Shown in pieces: positions 5,102-13,540 of a stretch of DNA of 14,541 nucleotides. Position numbers and translations under genes: made by a program. Below the pieces are notes generated by a model, which saw nothing but the letters and a program-made list of their open reading frames with translations, was not told the DNA's origin and made no database searches. The stretch comes from an uncultured Bacteroidales bacterium (GTDB lineage Bacteria > Bacteroidota > Bacteroidia > Bacteroidales > Lentimicrobiaceae): positions 1 through 14,541 of the forward strand of contig CALMDN010000185.1 of assembly GCA_937864935.1 (NCBI GenBank). The letters are read 5' to 3'. Position 1 is the first letter of the stretch. The number at the start of each line of letters is the position of its first letter.

Positions 5102-8100
5102 ATGATCCGCTTTTTCAAGGGAAGTTTTTATTACGCTGTTGCCAGTCAAAAAGAATTGTCTGGTTCTGATATACAGAAACTTAGCTGGCTGTTCGGTGGA
5201 GCCGAATGTCTTGAAGCCCGGTTTATATCGGGCTTTTTTATTGGCCCCCGCCGCGAAATGATAACGCCGTGGAGTACCAATGCTGTTGAAATTACCCAGA
5301 ACATGGGTATTGAGGGAGTCACCAGAATAGAAGAGTACAGGCAGGTTGCGGGCATGAGTGTTCCTTACGATCCCATGCTTCAGGTGCTGAATTCATACCT
5401 TGATCAGGATCTGTTTACCATTGTGCATGAGCCGGAACCCGTGAAGGAAATCAGCGACATTGCCGCTTACAACCTGCAGGAAGGACTAGCACTTTCGGTC
5501 GATGAAATTGATTACCTGAATGACCTGAGCAGGAAACTCGGCCGGAGGCTTACCGACAGTGAGGTGTTCGGGTTTTCACAGGTAAACTCCGAGCATTGCC
5601 GTCATAAAATCTTCAACGGAGTCTTTAAAATTGACGGACAGGAGCAGCCCGAATCACTGTTCCAGATGATCCGCAAGACATCGCGGCTTCACCCTAACCA
5701 CATCGTTAGTGCCTACAGCGACAATGTGGCATTTATCGATGGCCCGAGGGTCTGGCAGTTTGCTCCTGAGCAGCAGGACAGACCAGCTTTCTTCGGCCTT
5801 CGTGAGTTTGATTCGGTGATTTCGTTGAAAGCAGAAACCCACAATTTCCCGACCACGGTTGAACCCTTCAATGGCGCAGCAACCGGAAGCGGCGGTGAAA
5901 TCCGCGATCGCATGGCGGGAGGAAAAGGTTCTATGCCCATTGCCGGCACAGCCGTGTATATGACCTCATACCCGCGTTCCAACGAATCCCTGAAATGGAC
6001 CTCTGCGGTGAAACCCCGCAAATGGCTGTATCACAGTCCATGTGATATCCTTATCAAAGCCTCCAACGGAGCCAGCGATTTCGGCAATAAGTTCGGACAA
6101 CCCCTGATCTGCGGTAGTTTATACACCTTTGAGCTGAAAGACAACGATATCACCTATGGGTATGATAAAGTGATCATGATGGCCGGTGGGGTTGGTTATG
6201 CCAGAAGAAGCGACAGCCAGAAATCAGCTCCTGATGCCGGCGACAAAGTGGTGGTGATGGGAGGCGACAACTACCGCATCGGGATGGGTGGCGGAGCTGT
6301 TTCATCGGTTGCTACAGGCCAATACAGTAACTCAATCGAGCTGAATGCCGTACAGCGATCCAATCCTGAAATGCAGAAGCGGGTTTACAATACTGTAAGG
6401 GCACTGGCCGAAATGGAAGAGAATCCTGTGGTATCGATACATGACCATGGTGCCGGAGGACATCTTAACTCACTTTCTGAACTGGTAGAAGCCACCGGAG
6501 GCCGTATTGACATCGATCAACTGCCGGTGGGCGATCCTACCTTGTCGGATCGTGAGATCATCGGCAATGAATCGCAGGAGAGGATGGGACTGGTGATTCA
6601 TCCTGAGCATGCCGGGCTGCTGAGCCGCATTGCTGAAAGGGAAAGAGCTCCCGTATATTTTGCCGGCGAAACCACCAGCGATCACCGGCTGGTATTCGCA
6701 AACAGGAAAACCGGATCGAGTCCGATTGACCTCAGTATTGGTGACCTGCTTGGAAATCCGCCAAAAACGCTGATTGAAGACCGGAGTGTCAACCGCAGAC
6801 ATGCACCTTTAAAATACAAGGCTGCTGATCTCAAACAGCTGATTGAGCAGGTTTTGCAGTTGGAAGGGGTTGCCTGCAAGGACTGGCTCACCAACAAGGT
6901 TGACCGTTCGGTTTCAGGCCGGGTGGCATTGCAGCAGACGGCTGGACCCCTGCAACTGCCCCTGAACAATCTGGGAGTTGTAGCCCTGGATTTTCCGGGC
7001 GACAAAGGGATTGCCACTGCCATCGGCCATGCGCCGGCAGCAGGACTCATCAGTGCAACCGCCGGTTCGGTGCTGTCGATTGCCGAAGCACTTACCAACA
7101 TTGTTTGGGCACCGTTAACCGATGGTTTGAAAGGGGTATCCCTGAGTGCAAACTGGATGTGGCCCTGCCGCAATGAGGGCGAGGATGCCCGCCTTTACGA
7201 AGGAGTGAAAGCTGCCAGCGATTTTGCCATCGCCCTGGGTATCAATATCCCCACAGGTAAGGATTCGCTTTCAATGACTCAGCGATATCCGGATAATTCA
7301 AAGGTCTTGTCGCCGGGCACGGTGATTATCACTGCTGCAGCTGAAGTCAGCAGTATCCGTTCGGTGATAAAGCCGGTTATCCAGCCGGAATTCACCTCTA
7401 CGCTGATCTTCCTTGATTTTTCATCCTCACCGCTGAAAACAGGGGGAAGCAGCCTGGCCCAGGTGCTGGGTGAACTCGGTGATGAAGCCCCGACGGTTGA
7501 TCCTCAATACTTTGCGAAGGCTTTTGGCGCGGTACAACACCTGATTTCTCAGGGAGTAGTGCTCGCCGGACACGATATTTCCTCGGGTGGGATGATAACC
7601 ACCCTGCTTGAAATGTTTTTTGCCCAGCCCGGTATTGGGCTGGATGCCGACCTTGATGACTTTGGTGAAAGCGACATTATCAAGCTGCTTTTCAATGAAA
7701 ATCCAGGTGTTATTCTTCAGGTAAATGACCTTGACTTCACCGCAGTTTACCTTCAGGAGTCGGGAATGAATTTTAAGGTACTCGGGAAACCTTCGTTCAG
7801 ACGGTACATCACCCTTCGTTACAACAACGGAACTACCGAGCTTAACATCGACAAACTGAGGAAGTTGTGGTTTAAAACCTCCTATCTGCTCGACAGAAAG
7901 CAGAGTGGGGAAGACATGGCTTCACAGCGTTATGCGAATTTCGAAAAACAGCCCCTTTCTTTCGACTTTGGTGAAGAATTCACAGGTGAATTCAGGCAGT
8001 TTGGGATAAATCCGGTGCGGACAGCTCCTACGGGTGCCAAAGCAGCCATTATCAGGGAGCAGGGGGTAAACGGTGACCGCGAAATGGCCTGGTCGCTGCA

Positions 8101-8809
8101 CCTGGCAGGATTTGATGTGAAAGATGTTCACATGACTGACCTGGTTTCGGGGCGCGAGACACTGGAAGATGTGAATATGATCGTATTTGTAGGTGGATTC
8201 AGCAATTCCGATGTTCTGGGTTCTGCCAAGGGCTGGGCAGGGGCATTTCTATACAACGCTGCAGCCAGACAGGCATTGGAGAATTTCTACAAACGCAGCG
8301 ATACCCTGAGTCTGGGCGTCTGCAATGGCTGTCAGCTTATGGTTGAGCTTAACCTGATCTATCCCGAACATCAGGACAGGCCGGCCATGCTGCACAACCA
8401 GTCAGGCAAATTTGAATCGGGCTTTATCAATGTCGATGTTCTTGAGAACAGGACGGTGATGCTGGGCAATTTGTCGGGTAAAAGGCTGGGCATATGGGTT
8501 GCACATGGTGAAGGGCGTTTCAGACTGCCGATGGATGAAGAGAATTACAACATCCCGGTTAAATACAGTTATGATGAATATCCCGGCAATCCCAACGGTT
8601 CTGATTTCAATGCCGCAGCAATTGCATCGGCCGATGGCCGGCACCTGGCCATAATGCCGCACCTGGAGCGTGCAATCTATCCATGGAACTGGGCAGTTTA
8701 TCCCAGCGGAAGACAGGCTGATGAAGTCTCTCCATGGATTGAAGCCTTTACAAATGCCCGGCAATGGATAGAAGCCATGGCTCGCAGGGATTCCGATGTA
8801 ACAGAATAA
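5102..8809 (+). CDS. purL: phosphoribosylformylglycinamidine synthase, large single-chain form
   Basis: A 1235-residue enzyme of purine synthesis that converts FGAR, glutamine and ATP to FGAM. It is the large fused form, combining the synthetase and the glutaminase that are separate PurL/PurQ/PurS proteins in many bacteria. The N-terminal PurS-like region spans about 1-110. SEHCRHK (163-169) and ETHNFPT (245-251), with GSGGEIRD (262-269), belong to the first AIRS-like ATP-binding half. A second AIRS-like half follows. The class I glutaminase domain runs from about 978 to the end, with nucleophile C1074 in GVCNGCQ and H1187/E1189 in PHLER completing the triad. Length is slightly below that of proteobacterial PurL (about 1295). 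The gene stands alone, divergent from the helicase gene, with no other pur gene in the window. A terminator-like hairpin lies inside codons 38-46. Confidence 0.97.
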   Translation: MIRFFKGSFYYAVASQKELSGSDIQKLSWLFGGAECLEARFISGFFIGPRREMITPWSTNAVEITQNMGIEGVTRIEEYRQVAGMSVPYDPMLQVLNSYLDQDLFTIVHEPEPVKEISDIAAYNLQEGLALSVDEIDYLNDLSRKLGRRLTDSEVFGFSQVNSEHCRHKIFNGVFKIDGQEQPESLFQMIRKTSRLHPNHIVSAYSDNVAFIDGPRVWQFAPEQQDRPAFFGLREFDSVISLKAETHNFPTTVEPFNGAATGSGGEIRDRMAGGKGSMPIAGTAVYMTSYPRSNESLKWTSAVKPRKWLYHSPCDILIKASNGASDFGNKFGQPLICGSLYTFELKDNDITYGYDKVIMMAGGVGYARRSDSQKSAPDAGDKVVVMGGDNYRIGMGGGAVSSVATGQYSNSIELNAVQRSNPEMQKRVYNTVRALAEMEENPVVSIHDHGAGGHLNSLSELVEATGGRIDIDQLPVGDPTLSDREIIGNESQERMGLVIHPEHAGLLSRIAERERAPVYFAGETTSDHRLVFANRKTGSSPIDLSIGDLLGNPPKTLIEDRSVNRRHAPLKYKAADLKQLIEQVLQLEGVACKDWLTNKVDRSVSGRVALQQTAGPLQLPLNNLGVVALDFPGDKGIATAIGHAPAAGLISATAGSVLSIAEALTNIVWAPLTDGLKGVSLSANWMWPCRNEGEDARLYEGVKAASDFAIALGINIPTGKDSLSMTQRYPDNSKVLSPGTVIITAAAEVSSIRSVIKPVIQPEFTSTLIFLDFSSSPLKTGGSSLAQVLGELGDEAPTVDPQYFAKAFGAVQHLISQGVVLAGHDISSGGMITTLLEMFFAQPGIGLDADLDDFGESDIIKLLFNENPGVILQVNDLDFTAVYLQESGMNFKVLGKPSFRRYITLRYNNGTTELNIDKLRKLWFKTSYLLDRKQSGEDMASQRYANFEKQPLSFDFGEEFTGEFRQFGINPVRTAPTGAKAAIIREQGVNGDREMAWSLHLAGFDVKDVHMTDLVSGRETLEDVNMIVFVGGFSNSDVLGSAKGWAGAFLYNAAARQALENFYKRSDTLSLGVCNGCQLMVELNLIYPEHQDRPAMLHNQSGKFESGFINVDVLENRTVMLGNLSGKRLGIWVAHGEGRFRLPMDEENYNIPVKYSYDEYPGNPNGSDFNAAAIASADGRHLAIMPHLERAIYPWNWAVYPSGRQADEVSPWIEAFTNARQWIEAMARRDSDVTE
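5214..5239 (+). promoter_or_regulatory. terminator-like hairpin inside the purL 5' coding region
   Basis: AAGCCCG (5214-5220) pairs perfectly with CGGGCTT (5229-5235) around an 8-nt loop, and a run of six T covers 5234-5239. In form it is an intrinsic terminator on the coding strand, about 150 nt after the predicted transcription start. Part of it encodes the stretch SGFFIGPRRE, which looks conserved in PurL, so it may be coincidental. Confidence 0.4.
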
Positions 8810-8883
8810 GCTGTCCCCGGGTCTGAAGGTGAACTGGTTAATTTGATACAGCCTTCGGCACTCAGTTTTATTTTTTATGATGC

Positions 8884-8919
8884 ATGTCAGCAAAACTTTG
8901 ATCTGACATCGTAGGTCAG
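8884..8919. repeat. inverted-repeat cluster upstream of SDR gene
   Basis: ATGTCAG (8884-8890) and CTGACAT (8903-8909) are perfect inverted arms separated by 12 nt. CTGAC (8903-8907) also pairs with GTCAG (8915-8919). The three half-sites end just before the proposed -33 element of the SDR gene, a position suitable for a regulator-binding site. Confidence 0.4.
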
Positions 8920-8923
8920 GGTA

Positions 8924-8954
8924 TTGCTGTTGTAAAGGATAATACCTATTTTTA
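8924..8954 (+). promoter_or_regulatory. possible promoter of SDR gene
   Basis: TTG at 8924-8926, a 20-nt spacer and TATTTTTA at 8947-8954 (7 of 8 matches to TAnnTTTG with free positions counted) fit the Bacteroidota pattern. The predicted leader is about 55 nt long. Confidence 0.45.
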
Positions 8955-9014
8955 CGCAGATCGGACCGGACACTGATCGCAGGGAAGTTTCATCGCTACT
9001 TTATTGGCTACACT

Positions 9015-9770
9015 ATGATTCACAATGTTTTAATTACAGGAGCGAGCAGCGGAATCGGGCGTTCGTGTGCTTTCAGGTTCGCTGCATCAGGTGCAGGACT
9101 CATCATAACCGGTCGCCGCATAGAACGGCTCAGGGCCATTGAGGATGAAATTACACGAACCTTTGGGGTGAAGGTGTTGAGTATTGAAATGGATGTAACT
9201 GACAGGGAGGGGGTTGCCCGGGCACTGAACAGCCTTCCTGAGGATATGGAACCCGATGTGCTGGTCAACAATGCTGGTCTGGCTCTGGGGCTTGACCTTT
9301 TTCAGGATGGGAATCCGGAATACTGGGACCAGATGATAGATACCAACGTGAAGGGCCTGCTGAGTGTTACCCATAGTATTGTACCCGGTATGATACGGAG
9401 GGGGAGGGGGCACATCATCAACATCGGTTCAGTTGCCGGACGGGAGGTCTATCCCAAAGGAAATGTCTATTGTGCCTCCAAGGCGGCGGTTGACAGCATA
9501 ACCAGGGCACTGAGGATGGATCTGCTGGTTCACGGTATCCGGGTGACACAGATTGCACCCGGCGCAGTTGAAACGGAATTTTCGGTTGTCAGGTTTGGAG
9601 GTGATGTGGAGAAAGCCGGTGCTGTTTACAACGGATTTCAGCCACTGCATCCGGATGATGTGGCTGAAGTGGTGCATTATGCCGCCATGTTGCCACCGCA
9701 TGTAAACATCAACGATCTGCTTTTGATGCCGACAGCTCAGGCATCAGCCACACAGATAAATCGTAAATAG
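9015..9770 (+). CDS. short-chain dehydrogenase/reductase, YdfG-like
   Basis: A 251-residue classical SDR. The cofactor-binding TGASSGIG is at 8-15, and basic residues RR at 34-35 after the second strand suggest NADP(H). D60 and V61 are in the usual adenine-contacting place. NNAG is at 85-88, and the catalytic residues are N111, S139, Y152 and K156 (YCASK). The C-terminal stretch PHVNINDLLLMPTAQ resembles the end of E. coli YdfG, which acts on L-allo-threonine, serine and 3-hydroxy acids and on malonic semialdehyde. A 3-hydroxy-acid or hydroxy-amino-acid dehydrogenase is thus the best guess, but substrate cannot be fixed from sequence. The gene is 205 bp after purL and about 150 bp before the ligase cluster, with its own possible promoter, so it is probably transcribed separately from purL. 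The ATG chosen sits just before the first strand, as expected. Confidence 0.88.
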   Translation: MIHNVLITGASSGIGRSCAFRFAASGAGLIITGRRIERLRAIEDEITRTFGVKVLSIEMDVTDREGVARALNSLPEDMEPDVLVNNAGLALGLDLFQDGNPEYWDQMIDTNVKGLLSVTHSIVPGMIRRGRGHIINIGSVAGREVYPKGNVYCASKAAVDSITRALRMDLLVHGIRVTQIAPGAVETEFSVVRFGGDVEKAGAVYNGFQPLHPDDVAEVVHYAAMLPPHVNINDLLLMPTAQASATQINRK

Positions 9771-9922
9771 ATTTAAATCAAAAGCTTACGCTTCAGGGAT
9801 TTCATTGTTTTTTTTATTAAATTTCAGCCAGACTTTTCATTTGTGCAGAAAGGGATTTGCTTCATCAGAAGTAGTGTAAAATAAACAGCTTCAGCTCACA
9901 CATAATCTTTAGATTGAGTCCT

Positions 9923-11701
9923 ATGCAAGAGAAAACACCCATTACCAGGTTATTCGATCTGCTACCGCATTATGCAAACAGTTTCAAACCGAAGGAAGAT
10001 GTTCTGGCCTATAAGGAAGATGGTGTCTGGAAGAAGTTCAGCCTGCCGTATTTCATTCAGATGTCTGATAACATCACCAGTGGTTTGATTGCGCTGGGTG
10101 TAAAGAAGGGAGATAAAATCGTTACGATATCCAACAACAGGCCGGAATGGAATTTTCTGGATATGGCCATTATGCAGGCGGGCGCTATCCATGTACCGGT
10201 TTATCCGACCATCTCAGCTTCTGAATATCAATACATCTTTGACCATGCAGAGGTGAGGATGATTTTTGTTTCGGGAGAAGAGATGGCTGCAAAGATCCGC
10301 GATATTGCATTGGATTGTAATTCGGTTCAGGAAGTTTTTACCTTCAAATACAGTGATTCGTTCCGCAATCTTTACGATGTTGCAGAGCTCGGTCAATCGA
10401 GTCCTGAGCCTGAACTTGTGGATTCTATAAGGCAGGGAATCCTTCCCGATGACCTGGCAACCATCATTTATACTTCCGGTACGACCGGAAACCCGAAGGG
10501 GGTGATGCTTTCGCATGCCAACATCATATCCAATTTCAAGGCAGTCTCTTATATTCCCACCTTTGGTGAAGAAGGAAAAGCCCTGAGTTTTCTTCCGTTG
10601 TGTCATATTTATGAGCGTATGCTCAACTACATGTATCTTTATCTTGGAATTTCGATTTATTATGCCGAGAGTCTTGCAACCATTACCGACAACATCAGGG
10701 AGATAAAACCCGACATGATGTGTTGTGTACCCAGGCTGCTTGAGAAGATCTACGATAAGATTCAAGCCACCGGCCGGAAGCAGAAGGGTATCAGAAAAGC
10801 GATCTTTTTCTGGGCTGTGGATTTAGCCCTGCATTATGATGTGCGTGGCCACAACAACCTTTGGTACAAGCTGAGGCACCGGATTGCAGACAAGCTGATT
10901 TACAGCAGATGGCGCGAAGCCCTTGGCGGTAACTTCAAGATCATTGTTTCGGGAGGCGCATCGATTCAGCCCAGACTGGTAAGAACATTCAGAGCAGCAG
11001 GTTTGCCCGTATATGAAGGCTACGGATTGACCGAGACTTCACCTGTGGTGGCAGTTACCAGCACCGATCCGAATGGCATCAAAGTCGGTACCGTTGGACC
11101 ACCGCTGAGGGGTGTAGAAGTTAGCATTGCCGGTGATGGTGAAATTCTCGCCCGGGGCCCGAATGTCATGCTGGGTTATTACAAAAATCCGGAACTTACA
11201 GCCAGTGTTATCGACAGTGACGGATGGTTTCATACCGGCGATATCGGTGTTTTTGAGAAAGAAGGCCAATTGAGGATCACCGGCAGGAAGAAGGAAATTT
11301 TCAAAACTTCACTAGGCAAATACATTGCCCCTGAGTTACTTGAGAACAAAATCAAGGAATCCCCGTTTATAGATAACATGATGGTTGTGGGTGAAAATCA
11401 GAAATTTGCTGCGGCCCTCATCGTCCCCGATTTCAATCACCTGAAGTCATGGTGTAAAATAAAGGAGATTGAATACACTACCGATGCTGAAATGATTGCT
11501 GATCAGCGGATTAAGGCAAGGCTCATGAAAGTAGTTGACCATTACAACAAGGGCTTCGGTGCCACTGAGCAGATAAAAAAAGTTGAATTCATGCCTGCTG
11601 AATGGAGTACTGCTACCGGTGAGTTAACCCCTACGCTGAAATTAAGGCGCACAGTTATTCAGGAAAAGTACAAGAAACAGATAGAGAAACTATTTGCTTA
11701 A
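9923..11701 (+). CDS. AMP-forming long-chain acyl-CoA ligase, paralog 1
   Basis: A 592-residue member of the AMP-forming synthetase superfamily, nearest the long-chain fatty-acid-CoA ligase (FadD15/Faa1) group. It would activate a fatty acid with ATP to an acyl-adenylate and then to the CoA thioester. Counting from the ATG at 9923, the P-loop YTSGTTGNPKG is at 183-193, the adenine motif YGLTE at 367-371 and WFHTGD at 435-440. The hinge region with GRKKEIFKTSLGKYI follows at about 454-468, and LTPTLKLRR near 568-576 carries the likely catalytic lysine (573). No signal peptide or membrane helix is evident. An in-frame TTG at 9914 would add only three residues; ATG is preferred. This is the first gene of a tandem cluster of three paralogs. 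The 152-nt upstream gap shows no clear consensus promoter. Acyl chain length is unknown. Confidence 0.92.
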   Translation: MQEKTPITRLFDLLPHYANSFKPKEDVLAYKEDGVWKKFSLPYFIQMSDNITSGLIALGVKKGDKIVTISNNRPEWNFLDMAIMQAGAIHVPVYPTISASEYQYIFDHAEVRMIFVSGEEMAAKIRDIALDCNSVQEVFTFKYSDSFRNLYDVAELGQSSPEPELVDSIRQGILPDDLATIIYTSGTTGNPKGVMLSHANIISNFKAVSYIPTFGEEGKALSFLPLCHIYERMLNYMYLYLGISIYYAESLATITDNIREIKPDMMCCVPRLLEKIYDKIQATGRKQKGIRKAIFFWAVDLALHYDVRGHNNLWYKLRHRIADKLIYSRWREALGGNFKIIVSGGASIQPRLVRTFRAAGLPVYEGYGLTETSPVVAVTSTDPNGIKVGTVGPPLRGVEVSIAGDGEILARGPNVMLGYYKNPELTASVIDSDGWFHTGDIGVFEKEGQLRITGRKKEIFKTSLGKYIAPELLENKIKESPFIDNMMVVGENQKFAAALIVPDFNHLKSWCKIKEIEYTTDAEMIADQRIKARLMKVVDHYNKGFGATEQIKKVEFMPAEWSTATGELTPTLKLRRTVIQEKYKKQIEKLFA

Positions 11702-11713
11702 TCATAAGTGCCT

Positions 11714-13501
11714 ATGGCTGAAATTACACGACTGTTTGACCTGTTGCCGTATTATGAGCAATCTTTCAGACCAAAACCTGACGTTCTTTCAGGAAAGGAG
11801 AATGGAGAATGGATAAGGTACTCCATTTCTCAGTATCGTGAAACCGTTGATTCTGTGAGCTATGCGCTACTTGCAGCAGGGGTGGTGAAGGGAGACAAAA
11901 TCGCCACCATTATGCCCAGCCGGCCTGAATGGAATTTCATCGATATGGGCATTATGCAGACAGGAGCCATCCATGTTCCGATTTATCCGACGTTGTCAGA
12001 ATCTGACTATGGCTACATCCTGAAACATGCAGAAGTTAAATTCCTGTTTATCTCCGGTAAGGAGATCTTCCGGAAGGTTGAGCCCATTCTCAGCGATGTG
12101 CCTGCCCTGCAAGGGGTTTTTGCGGTAAAGGAAACACCCGGAACAAAATCCTTTTCAGAATTTGTGGAGTCGGGTCGTGCAGCGGTTGACAGGCCATTGC
12201 TCGACGCTTCAATGGAGAAGGTTAAATCCGATGATCTTGCGACACTGATCTATACATCGGGAACTACCGGAAATCCCAAAGGGGTTATGCTCTCCCACAG
12301 CAACATCATCAGCAATTTCAAGGATGTGGCTCACATTCCTCCGGTGGGAGAACAAGGCAGGGCCCTGAGTTATCTTCCCCTCTGCCATGTGTATGAAAGA
12401 ATGCTGAACTACCTATACCAGTATCTCGGAATTTCAATTTATTATGCCGAGAGCATGGCAACGATCGGTGATAACATGCGCGAAGTTAAGCCTGATATTC
12501 TCACCACAGTACCGCGATTGCTTGAAAAGATATACGACCGGATTATGGGAACCGGCAGAAAGCTGAAAGGAATCAGGAAATTTATTTTTTTCAGGGCGAT
12601 CAGTCTTGGTCTTAAATATGAAGTAGACGGAGGAAACAACTGGTATTACAATGTTCGTCTGAAAATCTACAGCAAGCTGGTTTTTTCGAAATGGCGTGAA
12701 GCTGTTGGTGGCAACATGAAGGTTATCGTTTCAGGAGGGGCAGCCCTGCAACCCAGGTTGGCCCGTGTATTCTGGGCGGCTGGAATCCCGGTGCTGGAGG
12801 GGTACGGACTTACTGAAACATCCCCTGTCATTGCAGTGAATGATTTCAATGAGAACGGTGTTTGTATAGGAACCGTCGGACGTCCGCTAAAGAACGTCGA
12901 AGTGGCCATTGCCAGCGACGGTGAGATTCTCTGCAAAGGTCCGGGTGTGATGATGGGCTATTACAAAGAACCACAGCTGACCGCGGAAGCCATTGATGCC
13001 GAAGGCTGGTTTCATACGGGCGATATCGGAAAAATAGAACGCCGCGGGCACCTGAGGATTACCGGCCGGAAGAAGGAGATATTCAAAACTTCCCTGGGCA
13101 AATACATCAGCCCTGAGCTTATAGAAAACAAGTTTAAGGAGTCATCGTTTATCGATACACTGATGGTGATCGGGGAGAACCAGAAATTTGCCGCCGCACT
13201 GGTGGTGCCTGACTTTCCACACCTCAGGTCATGGTGCGCCATCAAAGGCATTGAATATACCACCGACAGCGAAATGATTGCCTTGCCCCGGATCAAAAAG
13301 CGCTTCCAGAAGGAAATCGAAAAATACAACACTTACTTCGGGGCTACCGAACATATCAAGCGCTTTGAACTCATCGACCATGAGTGGACGGTCGACACCG
13401 GAGAACTTACTGCCTCTCTTAAACTTCGACGCCGGTTTATCAACGATAAATATGAAAATGAAATAAAGAACATTTTCGGGCTGAAAAACGACGAGGAATA
13501 A
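11714..13501 (+). CDS. AMP-forming long-chain acyl-CoA ligase, paralog 2
   Basis: A 595-residue ligase, clearly a tandem duplicate of its upstream neighbour. Around the P-loop the two share 32 of 37 residues, and the VPRLLEKIYD, FKTSLGKYI and GENQKFAAAL blocks are common to both. Key motifs, counted from the ATG at 11714, are YTSGTTGNPKG 180-190, YGLTE 364-368, WFHTGD 432-437 and LTASLKLRR with the likely catalytic lysine at 570. The start lies 12 nt after the previous stop, so the genes are almost surely co-transcribed. A GTG at 11708 is an alternative start two codons earlier. The fatty-acid-binding middle region (about 205-330) differs enough from paralog 1 to allow a different chain-length preference, which is inference only. 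No Shine-Dalgarno sequence is visible. Confidence 0.92.
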   Translation: MAEITRLFDLLPYYEQSFRPKPDVLSGKENGEWIRYSISQYRETVDSVSYALLAAGVVKGDKIATIMPSRPEWNFIDMGIMQTGAIHVPIYPTLSESDYGYILKHAEVKFLFISGKEIFRKVEPILSDVPALQGVFAVKETPGTKSFSEFVESGRAAVDRPLLDASMEKVKSDDLATLIYTSGTTGNPKGVMLSHSNIISNFKDVAHIPPVGEQGRALSYLPLCHVYERMLNYLYQYLGISIYYAESMATIGDNMREVKPDILTTVPRLLEKIYDRIMGTGRKLKGIRKFIFFRAISLGLKYEVDGGNNWYYNVRLKIYSKLVFSKWREAVGGNMKVIVSGGAALQPRLARVFWAAGIPVLEGYGLTETSPVIAVNDFNENGVCIGTVGRPLKNVEVAIASDGEILCKGPGVMMGYYKEPQLTAEAIDAEGWFHTGDIGKIERRGHLRITGRKKEIFKTSLGKYISPELIENKFKESSFIDTLMVIGENQKFAAALVVPDFPHLRSWCAIKGIEYTTDSEMIALPRIKKRFQKEIEKYNTYFGATEHIKRFELIDHEWTVDTGELTASLKLRRRFINDKYENEIKNIFGLKNDEE

Positions 13502-13540
13502 CCTTACTTCTTCGTTTTGTCTATTTTTAAGCTTTTTTCG

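Noticed and set aside
8823..8876. Possible purL terminator (CTGAAGG paired with CCTTCGG, then T-rich sequence)
   Set aside because: The loop is 22 nt, one pair is G-T, and the T-rich tract starts several bases after the stem and is interrupted. It is too weak to call an intrinsic terminator.
9903..9911. TAATCTTTA as a -7 box for the ligase cluster
   Set aside because: It only partly matches TAnnTTTG, would leave a leader of about 6 nt, and has no TTG at the right distance.
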